This document shows, in pieces, positions 7,360-17,013 of a stretch of 64,000 nt of DNA (positions are counted from its first letter, which is position 1; each line of letters opens with the position of its first letter). The notes below the pieces were generated by a model, which saw nothing but the letters and a program-made list of their open reading frames with translations, was not told the DNA's origin and made no database searches. Source of the stretch: Lachnospiraceae bacterium (GTDB taxonomy: Bacteria; Bacillota; Clostridia; Lachnospirales; Lachnospiraceae); assembly GCA_015056865.1 (NCBI GenBank), contig SVFM01000010.1, forward strand, positions 1 to 64,000. Reading direction: 5' to 3'. Both the position numbers and the translations under genes were made by a program.

Positions 7360-9543
7360 ATGACAGACAAAAAAGATATTATCATTGAAAACCGATTGTG
7401 CCGTCTGATTGTAGGCGGTGATGCCATCGTGAAAAGTCTTTTGATCAAGAAAAGTGGGGAGGAGTGCCTGCAGCAGGGGGAGGATATTGCGCTGTTTTCC
7501 GTTACGCAGGAAAGGCCCTACAACAACGAGGTGAAACTGGCACATCCCAACAAGAGAACTGTGTTTCAAGCCAATGAGCTGACCAGAGAGGGAGATCGAC
7601 TGATCGTAGGATTTGAGATCACTCCCTACAAGGCGGTTGTAGAGGTGAAAGAGGCAGCTGCTTACCTAGCCTTTGAACTGGTTGATTTTATTGTTACACC
7701 GGAGTGCTATGGCACTTATCTATCTTTTACGCCACCGCCGGCGGCAGCCTTTCGGCTGGTGCAGCTTCCGGTAAAAAATCGGGAGTATTTCGGAGAATGG
7801 CTGAATGTGAGCTGGGATGAGAGCGCAGCTGTCAATGTACTGGCCACATTGCCCTATGCGACCATTGAGTCTGAGCGCCGCAAGGGGTATCGCGTCATGA
7901 CCGCAGATGCAGTGAAGGGGATCAAGTTGCGGGGATGCAGTGCTGCTATTATTGCAGCGCCTACCGGGCAGCTGATGGATGCCATCGCAGAGATGGAAGA
8001 AGATTATGGCCTGCCTCACGGCGTGAAGAGCCGAAATGATTTCCCCAACATCAATTCTTCCATTTACTGGACTCATGATCTGAGTCCCCAGACGGTTGAC
8101 GAGCATATCGCCTATGCGAAAAAGGGCGGATTTCGTATGATGCTCATCTATTATACCTGTCTGGTAAAGGAGCCGGAGAATTGTGCCCTTGGTGACTATG
8201 ATTATCTGCCGGTATATCCCAACGGACAAAAGGATCTTCGGGAGATGTTGGATCGCATTAAGGCTGCGGGCATTACGCCGGGAATCCATATTTTGCAGAC
8301 CCACATCGGATTTGGAAGCCGGTACATGACACCATCGGTGGATCCTCGCATCAACCTGACCAGACATTTCACACTTGCAAAGCCTCTTACCAGGGAGGAT
8401 ACCACCGTTTATGTTCTGCAAAACCCGGAGGATACAGTGATGCATCCCAAGTGCCGATATCTGAACTTTGGCGGCGAGTTGATTTATTATGAGGCCTATA
8501 CCACCCAGCCCCCTTACTGCTTTACCGGCTGTGAGAGAGGGGCGAAACATACCAACGTGGTGGAGCATCCGGCGGGACAGATCGGGGGCATTCTGGATGT
8601 CAGTGAATTTGGCGCGATCAGCGCATACATAGATCAGAATACGGACCTGCAGGACGAGGTGGCTGAGAAGATTGCAGATTTGTATCACGCAGGATTCGAG
8701 TTTATCTATTTTGACGGTTCTGAGGGGACCAATGTGCCCCATGCCATCCATGTGCCTGGGGCTCAGTACAAGATACTGAAGAAATTAGAGAGGGAACCTT
8801 TGTTTACAGAAGGTGCTGCGAAGGCTCATTTCAGCTGGCATTTTCTTTCCGGCGGCAATGCCTTTGACATCTTCACACCGGATGTGTTTAAAGCCTGTAT
8901 CGATAAGTATCCTGCGGAAGAAGCGCCTCGCATGCGGCAGGACTTTACGCGTTTGAATTTCGGCTGGTGGGGGTACTATGTTCCGGGTACCAAGGATGGC
9001 GGATACACCGGTACTCAGCCAGATATGTTTGAGTATGGTACCAGCCGTGCAGCAGCCTGGGATTGCCCTGTCACGATTCAGATGAAGCTGGAGGCTTTCA
9101 AGGACAATCCTCGTACGGATGATATCCTGGAAGTGATGCGCAGGTGGGAGGATGTGCGCCGGAAAGACTGGCTCACGCTAGAACAGAAGAATATGCTGAA
9201 AGAACTTGGTAAGGAACATATTCTGCTGATCAATGAGCAGGGAGAGTATGAGCTGGTGCCCTATGAGCAGATCAGTTGTGAGGATGTGAATCTGAGAGCA
9301 TTTGTATTTGAACGTAAGGGCAAGAACTATGTGGTGTTCTGGCACGTAACAGGCAGCGGCAAGCTTGCACTGGATCTGGATGCCGAGGATTTTACGATAG
9401 AGAAGGAGCTGGGTGGTGAGCAGGTGGATGTCCAAATGGCTGAAGGCAAGGTGGTTTTACCTATAGCGGGACGCTGTTACCTGAAATCTTCCCTTACCCG
9501 TCAGGAGTTGATAAAAGCCTTTGAAGAGGCAAAAATCTTATAG
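7360..9543 (+). CDS. Putative TIM-barrel glycoside hydrolase, family not recognised
   Basis: The 727-residue protein has an N-terminal beta-rich region of about 230 residues, a central barrel-like region and a short beta C-terminal domain, the layout of many glycosidases. The central region has IYWTHDL, ITPGIHILQTHIG and FEFIYFDGSEG, where Asp452 sits at the end of a beta strand like a clan GH-D nucleophile. FGWWGYYVPG and aromatic-rich loops suit sugar binding. There is no signal peptide, so it should act on imported material. ATG 7360 has AAGGA 10 bases upstream. Upstream in-frame codons overlap the gtrA-like gene. I do not recognise the CAZy family. The enzyme assignment is inference from architecture and context. 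Confidence 0.55.
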   Translation: MTDKKDIIIENRLCRLIVGGDAIVKSLLIKKSGEECLQQGEDIALFSVTQERPYNNEVKLAHPNKRTVFQANELTREGDRLIVGFEITPYKAVVEVKEAAAYLAFELVDFIVTPECYGTYLSFTPPPAAAFRLVQLPVKNREYFGEWLNVSWDESAAVNVLATLPYATIESERRKGYRVMTADAVKGIKLRGCSAAIIAAPTGQLMDAIAEMEEDYGLPHGVKSRNDFPNINSSIYWTHDLSPQTVDEHIAYAKKGGFRMMLIYYTCLVKEPENCALGDYDYLPVYPNGQKDLREMLDRIKAAGITPGIHILQTHIGFGSRYMTPSVDPRINLTRHFTLAKPLTREDTTVYVLQNPEDTVMHPKCRYLNFGGELIYYEAYTTQPPYCFTGCERGAKHTNVVEHPAGQIGGILDVSEFGAISAYIDQNTDLQDEVAEKIADLYHAGFEFIYFDGSEGTNVPHAIHVPGAQYKILKKLEREPLFTEGAAKAHFSWHFLSGGNAFDIFTPDVFKACIDKYPAEEAPRMRQDFTRLNFGWWGYYVPGTKDGGYTGTQPDMFEYGTSRAAAWDCPVTIQMKLEAFKDNPRTDDILEVMRRWEDVRRKDWLTLEQKNMLKELGKEHILLINEQGEYELVPYEQISCEDVNLRAFVFERKGKNYVVFWHVTGSGKLALDLDAEDFTIEKELGGEQVDVQMAEGKVVLPIAGRCYLKSSLTRQELIKAFEEAKIL

Positions 9544-9555
9544 GGGGATTGTGAC

Positions 9556-10530
9556 ATGAATTTTCGAGAGCGGATGGGTTTCGTGACAGAAAAGTCTATT
9601 TTTAAGATGAAGGATCACTTTGTGTGGTGCGGGACTATGACCAGGGGAGAGGATGGGCTCTATTATCTCTATTTTTCCTTCTGGCCCAAGACGGATGAAT
9701 TTGATATCGGTTGGTGCATACACTCCAAGATCGGCTATGCGGTCAGTGATAATCCCTACGGAGGTTTTGTCTACGGAGGGGTTGCCCTGGAAGGTGAAAG
9801 TGGGTGGGACAGGGACAGTGTCCACAATCCGGCTGTGATAAAGTATCAGGGCAAGTATTATATGTATCATATGGGGAATTACGGGAATGGAGAATTCTGG
9901 AACCACCGTAATCACCAGAGGATAGGCTGCGCCGTGGCAGATAAGCCTCAGGGTTCCTGGAAACACTGTGATAAGCCGGTGCTTGATATCAGCCCGGAAG
10001 GCTTTGATTCCCTGATGACATCCAATCCCAGCGTCATCCTAGGCGGCGACGGCCGATTCTACATGATATATAAGGGCGTCCGAGACAATGGGAATTATCC
10101 ATTGGGGGGCGCCGTGGTGTGCGGGATTGCAGTGGCAGATCATCCGCAGGGGCCTTTTGAAAAGTATGGTAAGCCCATCATGGTAAATCCTGAGGAAGAC
10201 TGGTCCGTGGAAGATGCCTATATCTGGTATGAAAATGGTAGGTTTTATTCTCTGGCAAAAGATTTTCAAGGTTTCTTTACAAAGGCAGGAAAGTGTCAGG
10301 TTGCACTTTTTACATCCCCTGATGGTTTTGATTGGAAACCGGATGAGGTGCCTCTGGCCTTTGTGCGGGAACTTCCATGGGCAGATGGAAGGATACAGCC
10401 CTTAAAGCGCATGGAGCGGCCCCATCTCTATATAGAGGAGGGCAAGCCGAAAGTTTTACTTTGTGCCTGCATTGCAGAAGGGATGGACAGGATCGAGGAT
10501 TCCTTTACTGTTCAGATTCCTTTGAAGTAA
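9556..10530 (+). CDS. GH43-like five-bladed beta-propeller glycosidase
   Basis: The 324 residues contain repeated propeller-blade motifs of the type DGLYYLYFSFW, QGKYYMYHMGNY, DGRFYMIYKG and ENGRFYSLAKD, each ahead of a beta strand. This is characteristic of GH43 and related clan-F-like families. SVEDAYIWYENGRFY (217-231) and NPAVIKY/SNPSVIL are typical of substrate-facing loops. Its specificity is not clear: arabinosidase, galactosidase or inverting phosphorylase-like members all share this fold. No signal peptide is present. It starts 12 bases after the preceding glycosidase with GGGGGAT as ribosome-binding site, so the pair should act on one oligosaccharide. It converges on the yeiH-type gene 4 bases away. 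Confidence 0.65.
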   Translation: MNFRERMGFVTEKSIFKMKDHFVWCGTMTRGEDGLYYLYFSFWPKTDEFDIGWCIHSKIGYAVSDNPYGGFVYGGVALEGESGWDRDSVHNPAVIKYQGKYYMYHMGNYGNGEFWNHRNHQRIGCAVADKPQGSWKHCDKPVLDISPEGFDSLMTSNPSVILGGDGRFYMIYKGVRDNGNYPLGGAVVCGIAVADHPQGPFEKYGKPIMVNPEEDWSVEDAYIWYENGRFYSLAKDFQGFFTKAGKCQVALFTSPDGFDWKPDEVPLAFVRELPWADGRIQPLKRMERPHLYIEEGKPKVLLCACIAEGMDRIEDSFTVQIPLK

Positions 10531-10534
10531 TTAC

Positions 10535-11563
10535 TTATACAATTCCCATCATAATCTCTACCACGAGAGCCACAATGACAACAAGTGCAGAGATGATAAA
10601 TCCATGTATCATCGGGCGGACACCTGCCTTCTTCATGCTGGAGAAGGAGGTGTTTAAGCCAATGGCGGCCAGAGCACATACCATGAGGAATTTGCTGGCA
10701 GATTTTGTGCCTGTTACAACCGCCGCAGGAATCGGGAAAATACTTGCCACAATGGACATGGCAAGAAAGCCGAGAATAAACCAAGGAAAAATTTTCGTAA
10801 TGTGAACGCTTGCTCTCAATTCATCACCGTTTTGAGCATTTTCAATTGCTTCCCTACGCTTCAACCGGAGTTGCACAAAGGCAAAGATGATCACCGTAGG
10901 AATAATGGCCAGGGTTCTTGTCAATTTTACCATTGTTGCAAAGTCGCCGGCACCTTCGGAGAAAGCGTAGCCGGTGGCCACAACGGAAGAAGTATCGTTT
11001 ACTGCGGTTCCGGCCCAAATACCAAAGGCCTGATCAGTCATGCCCAGTGCTCTGCCCATAACAGGAAAAAGTACGATCATAGCCATATCAAAGAGAAATG
11101 TGGCAGACATTGCATAGGCAATATCGTTGTCATCTGCATCAATGGTGGGCGCAATTGCTGCAATAGCGGAGCCGCCGCAGATACCTGTTCCTGCAGAGAT
11201 CAGATTGGAGAGTTTCCAATTGAGCCCCAGGGCTTTGCCGATAAAGTAGCCTCCGCCAAAACAGGTCAGCAAAGTGAAGAGCATTACCGTAAGAGACATT
11301 TTGCCTACATGCAATATGGTTGTGATATTGAGAGATAAGCCTAACAGGATAATGGCAAATTTTAATATCTTTTTCGATGTAAATTTTAATCCGGAAGCAA
11401 ATACTTTCGTTTTTGAAAGAAAGTAATTTAAAATCATACCGATAAACATAGCGATTACCGCAGAGCCGATCAAATGGATGGGCAAAAGACTTTCCAGCCA
11501 ACACGCAAGCAGGGCCACACCTGATGACAATACTATTCCGGGAATGATTTTTAAAATTTTCAT
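10535..11563 (-). CDS. YeiH/UPF0324-family putative sulfate exporter
   Basis: This 342-residue membrane protein has about ten hydrophobic segments and the UPF0324 motifs GLKFTSKKILKFAIILLGLSL, TGICGGSAIAAIAP and GTAVNDTSSVVATGY. Members are annotated as putative sulfate or sulfonate-derived anion exporters, with little direct evidence. The ATG at 11563 has GAAAGGTG 8 bases upstream and is preferred to the TTG at 11569. It lies 20 bases after araB on the same strand and probably shares its promoter, an unusual partnership. It converges with the GH43-like gene. Confidence 0.88.
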   Translation of the reverse strand: MKILKIIPGIVLSSGVALLACWLESLLPIHLIGSAVIAMFIGMILNYFLSKTKVFASGLKFTSKKILKFAIILLGLSLNITTILHVGKMSLTVMLFTLLTCFGGGYFIGKALGLNWKLSNLISAGTGICGGSAIAAIAPTIDADDNDIAYAMSATFLFDMAMIVLFPVMGRALGMTDQAFGIWAGTAVNDTSSVVATGYAFSEGAGDFATMVKLTRTLAIIPTVIIFAFVQLRLKRREAIENAQNGDELRASVHITKIFPWFILGFLAMSIVASIFPIPAAVVTGTKSASKFLMVCALAAIGLNTSFSSMKKAGVRPMIHGFIISALVVIVALVVEIMMGIV

Positions 11564-11583
11564 AAGCAAACACCTTTCAAGTC

Positions 11584-13218
11584 TTATAATTTTAGTCTTT
11601 TAAGCACATCATTTTGGCCTTCTGCAAAATATGCGCTGAGCTTGGCATATTCCTGGTAGAGTCTGCAATATTTCTCATGATTTTCAGGAACCGGTTTGTA
11701 GGTCACTGTCTCAAAATGGATCAGGGCATCGGCGGCTTCCTTCATGGTATCAAAGTATCCTCCTGCCACGGAACCAAACAGGGCACTGCCAAGGGCGCCG
11801 GACTGGCTGCTTCTGGGTACGATAATCTCTTGACCCAGCACATCTGCATAAATCTGCATCAGCAGGGAATTCTTTTGAGAGATTCCGCCGGCTGCATAGA
11901 TTTCACTGATGGGTACGCCGTGTCGATTGTACAAGTCCACGATAGCTTTTGTGCCGTAGGCGGTAGATTCGATCAGTGCCCGGAAAATTTCTTCCGGCTT
12001 GGTCTGCAGGGTGAGACCGAAGATAGCCCCTGTCAGATCATAGTCTGCATAAGGAGTGCGGTTACCATTCCACCAATCCAAAGCCAGCAAACCGCTTTCG
12101 CCAACCTTTAGCTCCTGGGCTTTTTTCTGAAGAAGAGCAAAGGTGCTGATGCCTTGTTCTTTTGCTTCTGCTTCATATCTTGCAGGTACGCAATTTTTCA
12201 CAAACCAGTCGAAACTGTCACCGACACAGCTTTGACCGGCCTCGTAGGCAGTATATCCGGGTATGATACCGTCCTGTACGGAACCGCAGATACCGGGAAC
12301 GGCAGTGTCAACCTCGCCCATGACAATGTGGCAGCCGGAGGTACCGATGATCAACATCAGTTTGCCTGCATCCACAATACCGGAAGCGGGCAGTGAGGCG
12401 TGGGCATCGATGATGGGGACAGCAACAGCGGTTCCGGGACGAAGCCCGGTCAGACGGGCGCCGGTTTCGCTGATCACGCCTGCCTTAGAACCGGTAGGCA
12501 GCACATTTTCTGAAATTTTATCTCCTATAATATGAGCGAAGTCCGCATTGATCTTGCCTAAAAATTCGGGGGAAGGGTAGCCGGTCCCAGCGTTCCACAT
12601 AGCCTTGTAGCCGGCCATACAGCTGCTGCGCACATTGTTGTCTGTAAGTAAGAGAACCAGCCAGTCCGCAGCTTCTATAAATTCCGCAGCGCGGTGGTAG
12701 ACCTGAGGGGCTTTGTTGTAGGTTTCCAGGATCTTGGGCAGGAGCCATTCGGAGGAAACCTTCCCGCCATAAGAATCCAGCCAGGCTTCACCGCTTTCCT
12801 TTGCCAGTGCAGTGATCAGCTCTGCCTCTGCGTTGGCACCGTGATGTTTCCAAAGTTTCACATAGGCATTGGGCTCTGATTTAAATTCTTCCAGAAAACA
12901 TAGAGGGGTTCCATCTTTAGTAATAGGAAGGACTGTACAGGAGGTAAAATCGATTCCCAGACCTACGATATCGCCTGCATCAGCTCCGGATTTTTTTAGC
13001 AATTCTCCGATAGTGTGGGAGAGGGCGTCCAGATAATCAGCGGGGTGCTGCAGTGCGCTGTTATTTTCCAGCAAAGTTCCGTCCGGCAGTCGGGTATCCA
13101 TCACTGCGTGGGGATAAACAAATTCAGAGACAGCTGTCTCAAGGCCTGTGGCTAGATCAATTAAAATCGCTCTGGCGGAGAGGGTGCCGTAGTCGATGCC
13201 GATAGAATATTTTTTCAT
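11584..13218 (-). CDS. araB: Ribulokinase
   Basis: AraB phosphorylates L-ribulose, the second step of L-arabinose breakdown. The 544-residue protein is an FGGY carbohydrate kinase of normal length: an N-terminal GIDYGTLSARAILIDL phosphate loop, GIDFTSC, the SDxxGTSGCH-type block around IIGTSGCHIVMG, and the C-terminal AAGGISQKNSLLMQIYADVLG followed by SGALGSALFG. GGAGG lies 8 bases before ATG 13218. The ATG at 13233 would place that site inside the gene. No araA or araD is in the window, so the pathway must be completed elsewhere or the kinase works on another pentulose. It leads a two-gene unit with the yeiH-type exporter. Confidence 0.92.
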   Translation of the reverse strand: MKKYSIGIDYGTLSARAILIDLATGLETAVSEFVYPHAVMDTRLPDGTLLENNSALQHPADYLDALSHTIGELLKKSGADAGDIVGLGIDFTSCTVLPITKDGTPLCFLEEFKSEPNAYVKLWKHHGANAEAELITALAKESGEAWLDSYGGKVSSEWLLPKILETYNKAPQVYHRAAEFIEAADWLVLLLTDNNVRSSCMAGYKAMWNAGTGYPSPEFLGKINADFAHIIGDKISENVLPTGSKAGVISETGARLTGLRPGTAVAVPIIDAHASLPASGIVDAGKLMLIIGTSGCHIVMGEVDTAVPGICGSVQDGIIPGYTAYEAGQSCVGDSFDWFVKNCVPARYEAEAKEQGISTFALLQKKAQELKVGESGLLALDWWNGNRTPYADYDLTGAIFGLTLQTKPEEIFRALIESTAYGTKAIVDLYNRHGVPISEIYAAGGISQKNSLLMQIYADVLGQEIIVPRSSQSGALGSALFGSVAGGYFDTMKEAADALIHFETVTYKPVPENHEKYCRLYQEYAKLSAYFAEGQNDVLKRLKL

Positions 13219-13254
13219 ACGCGATACCTCCATGATCTGTGCTTTTATTGTAAA

Positions 13255-13283
13255 ATTATATTCTAACCGATAAGAGGTGTCAA
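13255..13283 (-). promoter_or_regulatory. Consensus promoter of araB
   Basis: Read on the minus strand this is TTGACA (13283-13278), exactly 17 bases, then TATAAT (13260-13255), a perfect sigma-A consensus. A promoter this strong in a sugar operon suggests control by repression, but no operator palindrome was evident. Confidence 0.88.
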
Positions 13284-13375
13284 TATTTCTGAAATCTAAT
13301 GGTGGAAATTGCTGGCCTTTTTTTACAAGATGTTGTATAGTTGTTGTATATGGGTATCATTGGGGGTATATTAAA

Positions 13376-13708
13376 TTGAAGCAGAAAATGGACTGCAAGG
13401 AATTTGAAAAATTGATACCGGCCTTTATCAAGAGGAAACTGGGCTACCGTCAACTGAGAAGATTTATGGAGCATGCACTAAGCTGTGGGGAATGTAAAGA
13501 GGAATTGACGATACAATTTCTAGTTTCGGAAGGTATGGCGCGGCTGGAAGAGGGAGGAGCGTTCGACCTGCAAAAAGAGATGGCGCTTCGCATGCAAGAG
13601 GCTGGCAATAAGATCCGGGTGCATAACGCGGTCAGGTATGTGGGGATCATGTCTTTGATCCTGGTGGTGCTTGCTTTGGCGGTAATCTTGTTTGTTTTGT
13701 CATTATAG
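13376..13708 (+). CDS. Membrane-anchored zinc-finger (anti-sigma-like) protein
   Basis: The 110-residue protein has a zf-HC2-type pattern: Cys7, then H33-x3-C37-x2-C40 (HALSCGEC). A charged helical region and a single C-terminal membrane segment (about 88-108) follow. This is the layout of ZAS anti-sigma factors, but no sigma factor gene is adjacent. The TTG at 13376 is chosen because GGGGG at 13362-13366 precedes it by 9 bases. ATG 13388 is the alternative, and longer frames would run across the araB promoter. polA starts 22 bases later, so the two may be co-transcribed. Function unknown. Confidence 0.6.
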   Translation: MKQKMDCKEFEKLIPAFIKRKLGYRQLRRFMEHALSCGECKEELTIQFLVSEGMARLEEGGAFDLQKEMALRMQEAGNKIRVHNAVRYVGIMSLILVVLALAVILFVLSL

Positions 13709-13730
13709 GGAGTAAAGAGAGAAGGAAAAC

Positions 13731-16373
13731 ATGAGTGAGAAACTTGTTTTGATAGATGGACATAGTATTTTGAACCGGGCCTTTTATGGGGTACCTGATC
13801 TGAGCAATGCAAAGGGCCTGCACACCAACGCGGTGTATGGCTTTTTAAATATATTGTTCAAGGTTTTGGAAGACGAAAAGCCGGATTATCTGGCAGTTGC
13901 CTTTGATGTCCATGCCCCTACGTTCCGCCATCAGATTTATGATCAGTACAAGGGAACCAGAAAACCCATGCCCCAGGAGCTGAGGGAGCAGGTACCTGTT
14001 ATGAAGGACATGCTGCAGGCCATGGGGATCAGGATTATGGAGCAGGCCGGGCTGGAAGCGGATGATATCCTGGGTACCTTGGCAAAAAAAGCCGAGCAGA
14101 ATGGTCTGGAAGCTACCATAGTTTCCGGAGACAGGGATCTTTTGCAGATTGCATCTGACCGTATTAAGATCCGGATTCCCAAGACCAAGATGGGCAAGAC
14201 AGAGATGGAGGACTATTATGCAGCCCAGGTGATAGAGAAGTATCAGGTAACCCCTGTGCAGTTTATTGAGTTGAAGGCTTTGATGGGAGATACTTCAGAC
14301 AATATTCCCGGTGTTCCCAAGATCGGGGAAAAGACAGCCATCTCCCTGATGACCACCTATGGATCCATAGAAGGGATTTATGAGCACCTTGAGGAGATCA
14401 AAGGGAAAGCGGTTCGGGAATCATTGGCCGAGAACCGGGAGTTGGCAGACCTTAGTAAGGTTTTGGCCACCATTCGTACGGACAGCCCTGTGGAATTGGA
14501 GTATGAGTCGGCCAGGGCAGAAGGATTCTTTACACCTCAGGCCTATGCTTTATGTAAAGAACTGGAATTTAAAAATATGCTCAGCCGTTTCGAAACAGTG
14601 CCGGAGGGCCGGGATGACTTTGCAGAGCGGATCCGTACAGTGGAAGAATTGGGAGAGGTACAGGCCTTGTTTGGAGATCTTTGTAAGAAACAGATAGGCC
14701 TTTGCATTTTGAGAGATGAACAGGAAGTGTGCGGCGCGGCGCTGTGCCTTCAAGAGCAGGAGGTGGTCTTTGTGCCTGTGCAGGGGTTTGTCAGCAGCTC
14801 CTATTTGACTGAATTGCTGACAGAAGTTTCATCCCCCTCCAGGCTGAACCACATTCGTATTTTTGACATCAAAAAAGAGTATGATTTTCTGAACAGGGAA
14901 AGTACAGACCAATATTTTGACATACTGATCGCAGCGTATTTGTTAAACCCGCTGAAGAATGATTATGAAACGGAGACCATCGCCTCCGAGCATTTGGGGA
15001 TGATGATCCCTGGCAAGAGAGAAGTTTTTGGCAAAGAAAGTGTCGGTCAGGTTTATGCGAAGGACCGGGACAAGTGCATCGAATACGCCTGCAGGGAGGC
15101 ATATGTGGCCTGGAAGGTATTTCAGGTGCTGGAGGAAAAGCTGCAGACGACAGGCATGATGGACCTGATGACTGAGATAGAGATGCCCCTGTCTCTTGTG
15201 CTTTATGAAATGGAAAAAGAAGGGATTATGGTGCGCAGATCTGAGCTGAAGGCTTACGGAGATGCGTTGACCGGCAGGATCGGGGAGCTGGAAGCTGCCA
15301 TTCATGAGGCGGCAGGAGAGGATTTCAATATCAATTCGCCGAAACAACTGGGGGAAATCTTATTTGAAAAAATGCAGATTCCCGGCGGCAAAAAGACCAA
15401 GACCGGTTATTCCACGGCGGCGGAGGTACTGGAGAAGCTGGCGCCGGAGTATCCCATTGTGGCGGATATTCTGGAGTACCGCACCTTGACCAAGCTAAAA
15501 TCCACTTATGCAGACGGATTGGCCGTTTATATCGGTGAAGATGAGAGGATACACAGTAATTTTAACCAGACCATTACAGCCACAGGGCGGCTTAGCTCCA
15601 CGGAACCCAACCTGCAGAATATTCCCACAAGGATTGAACTGGGCAGACGAATCCGCAAGGTCTTTGTTCCTAGACAGGACTATGTACTGACAGATGCGGA
15701 TTATTCCCAGATTGAACTGCGTGTGCTGGCCCATATGTCGGGGGATGAACAGTTGATCGAGGCTTATCGGATGGACGAGGATATTCACCGGATCACTGCA
15801 TCCAAAGTCTTTCATACACCGCTAAGTGAGGTCACTGATCTGCAGCGCAGAAATGCCAAGGCCGTGAATTTTGGAATTGTTTACGGAATCAGTTCTTTTG
15901 GACTGAGCCAGGATCTGAGCATTTCGAGAGCGGAGGCTGCGGCTTATATTGAACAATATTTTGCCACTTATCCAAAGGTAAAAGAATTTTTGGACAAGAC
16001 AGTGGAACAGGCCAAAAAGGATGGCTATGTGACCACCATGTACGGCAGACGCAGGCCTGTGCCGGAATTGTCTTCCAGCAATTTCATGCAGCGTTCCTTT
16101 GGAGAGCGGGTTGCCATGAACTCTCCCATACAGGGCACGGCGGCAGATATTATTAAGATTGCTATGATCAAGGTGTGGAAGGCGTTGAAACAACAGAATC
16201 TAAAGTCCAGACTGATCCTGCAGGTTCACGATGAACTGTTGATCGAGACGGCGGCGGATGAGATAGAGCAGGTCAAACAGCTGTTGGAGAAAAATATGAA
16301 GGAGGCAGCTGCTCTGGCGGTGTCGCTGGAGGTAGATCTGCACACAGGAGAAAATTGGTATGAGGCAAAGTAA
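13731..16373 (+). CDS. polA: DNA polymerase I
   Basis: Pol I fills gaps and removes RNA primers. The 880 residues carry the 5' nuclease domain (LVLIDGHSILNRAFYG, EADDILGT, SGDRDLLQ), a middle 3'-5' exonuclease-like domain, and the family-A polymerase domain with motif A DADYSQIELR (from Asp655), motif B RRNAKAVNFGIVYG (about 706) and motif C QVHDELL (831-837). The middle domain lacks the acidic D-x-E of exo I, so proofreading is probably inactive, as in Bacillus pol I. Its 3' end overlaps coaE by 14 bases, the common polA-coaE arrangement in Firmicutes. Confidence 0.97.
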   Translation: MSEKLVLIDGHSILNRAFYGVPDLSNAKGLHTNAVYGFLNILFKVLEDEKPDYLAVAFDVHAPTFRHQIYDQYKGTRKPMPQELREQVPVMKDMLQAMGIRIMEQAGLEADDILGTLAKKAEQNGLEATIVSGDRDLLQIASDRIKIRIPKTKMGKTEMEDYYAAQVIEKYQVTPVQFIELKALMGDTSDNIPGVPKIGEKTAISLMTTYGSIEGIYEHLEEIKGKAVRESLAENRELADLSKVLATIRTDSPVELEYESARAEGFFTPQAYALCKELEFKNMLSRFETVPEGRDDFAERIRTVEELGEVQALFGDLCKKQIGLCILRDEQEVCGAALCLQEQEVVFVPVQGFVSSSYLTELLTEVSSPSRLNHIRIFDIKKEYDFLNRESTDQYFDILIAAYLLNPLKNDYETETIASEHLGMMIPGKREVFGKESVGQVYAKDRDKCIEYACREAYVAWKVFQVLEEKLQTTGMMDLMTEIEMPLSLVLYEMEKEGIMVRRSELKAYGDALTGRIGELEAAIHEAAGEDFNINSPKQLGEILFEKMQIPGGKKTKTGYSTAAEVLEKLAPEYPIVADILEYRTLTKLKSTYADGLAVYIGEDERIHSNFNQTITATGRLSSTEPNLQNIPTRIELGRRIRKVFVPRQDYVLTDADYSQIELRVLAHMSGDEQLIEAYRMDEDIHRITASKVFHTPLSEVTDLQRRNAKAVNFGIVYGISSFGLSQDLSISRAEAAAYIEQYFATYPKVKEFLDKTVEQAKKDGYVTTMYGRRRPVPELSSSNFMQRSFGERVAMNSPIQGTAADIIKIAMIKVWKALKQQNLKSRLILQVHDELLIETAADEIEQVKQLLEKNMKEAAALAVSLEVDLHTGENWYEAK

Positions 16374-16989
16374 GGAAATGCCCCGGCTGATAGGCATTAC
16401 CGGTGGGATCGGTGCGGGAAAGTCGGAGATTCTTTCCTTTATCCAAAAACACTATTCATGTGAGATTTATTTGGCTGATCTGGTGGCCCATAAGGTGAAA
16501 GAGCCCGGACAGCCTGCCTATGAGCCCTTGATTATATTGCTTGGCAGTGATATCATAGACCGGGACGGGCTGATAGATAAAGAAAAAATGGCAGAGAGGA
16601 TCTTCAATGATCCTGCGCTGCTTGCCAAGGTCAATGAAATTGTACACCCGGCGGTTAGGAGTTATCTGGAGCAGGCTGTGAGCCGGGCCAGAAGCAGGCG
16701 GGAGACAGAGCTTGTATTTATTGAAGCCGCCTTGCTGATCGAATCGGGATATCAGGAAATGGTGGATGAACTCTGGTATATTCATGCAGATGTGGAAACT
16801 CGTGCCGGAAGGCTGCGGGAGAGCAGAGGGTACAGTGACCATAAGATCAGAGCCATTATGGAAAAGCAGCTTTCAGAGGAGGCATTTCGTGATGCCTGTG
16901 ATTTTGTGATAGACAACAGTGGCAGTCTGGAGGATGCATACCGGCAGATCAGGAAGCGGCTGGAGGCATTTACATGGCTGGAGACATAA
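16360..16989 (+). CDS. coaE: Dephospho-CoA kinase
   Basis: CoaE performs the last step of coenzyme A synthesis, phosphorylating the 3'-OH of dephospho-CoA. The 209-residue protein has a P-loop GGIGAGKS (15-22), the DLVAHKV substrate segment, the EIVHPAV block and the LLIESGY lid region. The ATG at 16360 overlaps the end of polA, with GGAG about 10 bases upstream inside polA, so translation is coupled. Confidence 0.96.
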   Translation: MRQSKEMPRLIGITGGIGAGKSEILSFIQKHYSCEIYLADLVAHKVKEPGQPAYEPLIILLGSDIIDRDGLIDKEKMAERIFNDPALLAKVNEIVHPAVRSYLEQAVSRARSRRETELVFIEAALLIESGYQEMVDELWYIHADVETRAGRLRESRGYSDHKIRAIMEKQLSEEAFRDACDFVIDNSGSLEDAYRQIRKRLEAFTWLET

Positions 16990-17013
16990 AGCAGGGCATT
17001 GGAAGGAGACAAC

